Below, piece by piece: positions 62,631-64,000 of a stretch of DNA of 64,000 nucleotides. The position numbers and the translations under genes were made by a program. A model generated the notes under the pieces. It ran no database searches. It was given only the letters and a program-made list of their open reading frames with translations, and was not told where the DNA came from. The stretch comes from Lineus longissimus. Taxonomy: Eukaryota > Nemertea > Pilidiophora > Heteronemertea > Lineidae. The DNA is taken from positions 23,624,599 through 23,688,598 of the forward strand of contig NC_088309.1 in NCBI RefSeq assembly GCF_910592395.1. Reading direction: 5' to 3'. The first letter of the stretch is position 1. Each line of letters starts with the position of its first letter.

Positions 62631-63187
62631 GGAAATAAAGTATGTGAAAATGTGTACATAAATTACACTTCTTTTGTATTATGGCATCATATCGATTTGA
62701 TTAACATTTGGGTTGAAAACTGCAAGCATCGATTCTGACCATACTACGGTTTGAAATATAAATCATGAGCTTATCAGCTGAAAACTAAAACTGTGGATTT
62801 CAGTACTCATCAAGTTTGGTATTTAAGTCTAACTCAAACCAGTAACAATATACATGTACATGCACAACACAGCAAAATTACCACAACAATTACCATGTCA
62901 GCACAGTATCTGGTATGTGTACACACATTTCCTCAGCACCTTCAAATGGTTGCAATGAACACTTAATGGTGGTATCATAACCCTACACAAAAGAGACACC
63001 AAGGGTAAATTAAGACTACAAATTCTTCATCTATTCTTTTAAATGTAACCACTTTTACCCATATCCATGCTGCATACTTTTCATAAGTTGTTTCAAAGTT
63101 ATTTTTTGGATTGTCTGATTGTTAGGTCTCCAGATACATGCACAATAGGAACATAAAAACAACAAAAATATCAAAGTTGGACTCCAG

Positions 63188-63785
63188 CTACATATTCTGC
63201 ACAACCTCGTCAATTTCATCGATTTGTTCCTTCAGCTTCCGCCACTGGTCCTTACTTAAAGAAATCCCTGAAAGAGAACAAATTATTCCGTTAAGCTTCT
63301 TCAGGTACAGTCAAGACTAGATAATTCATTTGGAGGTACAGTCAAGATTAATTTGGATGAGGTGCAGTCTAGATAAGATTAACTCGGATGAGGTATTTCA
63401 AACAGTTAACGTTAGATTTCCAATTTGGATAAGCAGTTTTTATCCCGTTTAGGAATATACAGTACATGTGATATTATTGATGCCAGTAGACCAGATGACA
63501 GATGTATCTTCATTTCCTGGTGCATTGAAAGAATATGGGTCAGGAAAATGATCAAGCTTAATCTAGAAATTTATCTATATTGGTTCACTGAATACAATAT
63601 TATGCAGAACTGTCAGGCAATGGTGCAGCCTCCCTTTGTCCCAGGGTTTTACAAGTTAACCAACACCGTATGAACTCACCTTTTCTGCCAGGTAACATCT
63701 CCCCATCCTTCTCATAATGTTCCCTGATGTCAATGAGTGCTTTACCTTTGAATTCCCTCACAGTTACAAACCTCATTCGCGAGAG
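63188..63785 (-). CDS. SUB1: SUB1/PC4 transcriptional coactivator, C-terminal exons (5' part off window)
   Basis: Two exons, 63680-63785 and 63188-63267, join in phase 1 and encode the last 61 residues up to the TAG stop. They carry the PC4 single-stranded DNA-binding and dimerisation core: [20 protein letters not shown], then the [16 protein letters not shown] block and a C-terminal helix ending DEVVQNM. In animals SUB1 (p15/PC4) is a nuclear protein that binds single-stranded DNA, stimulates RNA polymerase II transcription with activators and protects DNA from damage. The Ser/Lys-rich regulatory N-terminus and the start codon must lie beyond the right edge; 63786-64000 is intron. The fit to the family is close, with no gap or damage seen. 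Confidence 0.95.
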
Positions 63786-64000
63786 CTAAAGGCAAAAACG
63801 AAACGAATACAATCTTCTGTCTCCATGGATGTCATCACTTTTGGATGGAGAAGTGGTTGGTATGATATACACAGAATCTCATTGGTCAACATAAAAGAAT
63901 GGCATGCCATTCAATGGTGTGTATTAAGTCTAATGGAGAGGCCTGGTAGTGGTAAGGCAAGTAAATCACTGTACTGTGAGCAAGTCCAAATGATGCAGAA
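63786..64000. other. Intron of SUB1
   Basis: Lies 5' of the penultimate SUB1 exon; begins with its acceptor (minus strand). No exon visible up to the window edge. Confidence 0.7.

Overview
This window is nuclear DNA of an intron-rich animal, most likely a marine invertebrate (an invertebrate deuterostome such as a cephalochordate or hemichordate, or a lophotrochozoan; the sequence does not settle which). The reasons are many short exons with GT-AG introns, animal-specific families (matrix metalloproteinase with hemopexin domain, GAS1-type GDNF-receptor fold, EGF/Ig/ShK extracellular modules), metazoan orthologues (ULK3, SUB1/PC4), a tRNA-derived SINE, MITEs and a DNA transposon. All gene models here were built by hand from splice sites, reading phase and protein patterns; no transcript data were available.

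Left part (1-13.5 kb), an accessory cluster of extracellular-protein genes: a one-EGF type I membrane protein (minus strand, running off the left edge); a probable secreted protein with about four Ig-like domains (minus, 2436-5031); head-to-head with it a two-EGF type I membrane protein (plus, 6568-8784); then a two-exon small secreted cysteine-rich protein of unknown family (9701-10518) and its tandem copy broken by an in-frame stop (12633-13473). A 445-bp Harbinger-like MITE lies between these two copies.

14.6-25.4 kb: an 11-exon secreted matrix metalloproteinase (propeptide with cysteine switch, zinc site, Thr-rich hinge, four-bladed hemopexin domain), a gene-poor stretch, then a single-exon GAS1-like GPI-anchored Hedgehog/GDNF-type co-receptor.

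25.4-50.8 kb: a gene desert containing a 3.4-kb DNA transposon with terminal inverted repeats flanked by TCGA and a frameshifted, internally shortened transposase-like gene (29416-32806), two adjacent foldback elements, a tRNA-derived SINE and a second Harbinger-like MITE. I could not support any host gene here.

50.8-64 kb, all on the minus strand: ULK3 (15 coding exons, including a 13-nt microexon) with a composite minisatellite upstream; a type I membrane protein with an N-terminal mucin-like repeat, a ShK domain and a tandem array of near-identical 90-bp phase-1 exons; a diverged minisatellite; and the last two exons of SUB1/PC4, whose 5' part is beyond the right edge.

The most unusual items are the tandem exon array (58.07-59.34 kb), the transposon with its TIR-like subterminal motif array, the orphan cysteine-rich tandem pair with a nonsense codon, and the head-to-head EGF/Ig receptor cluster.
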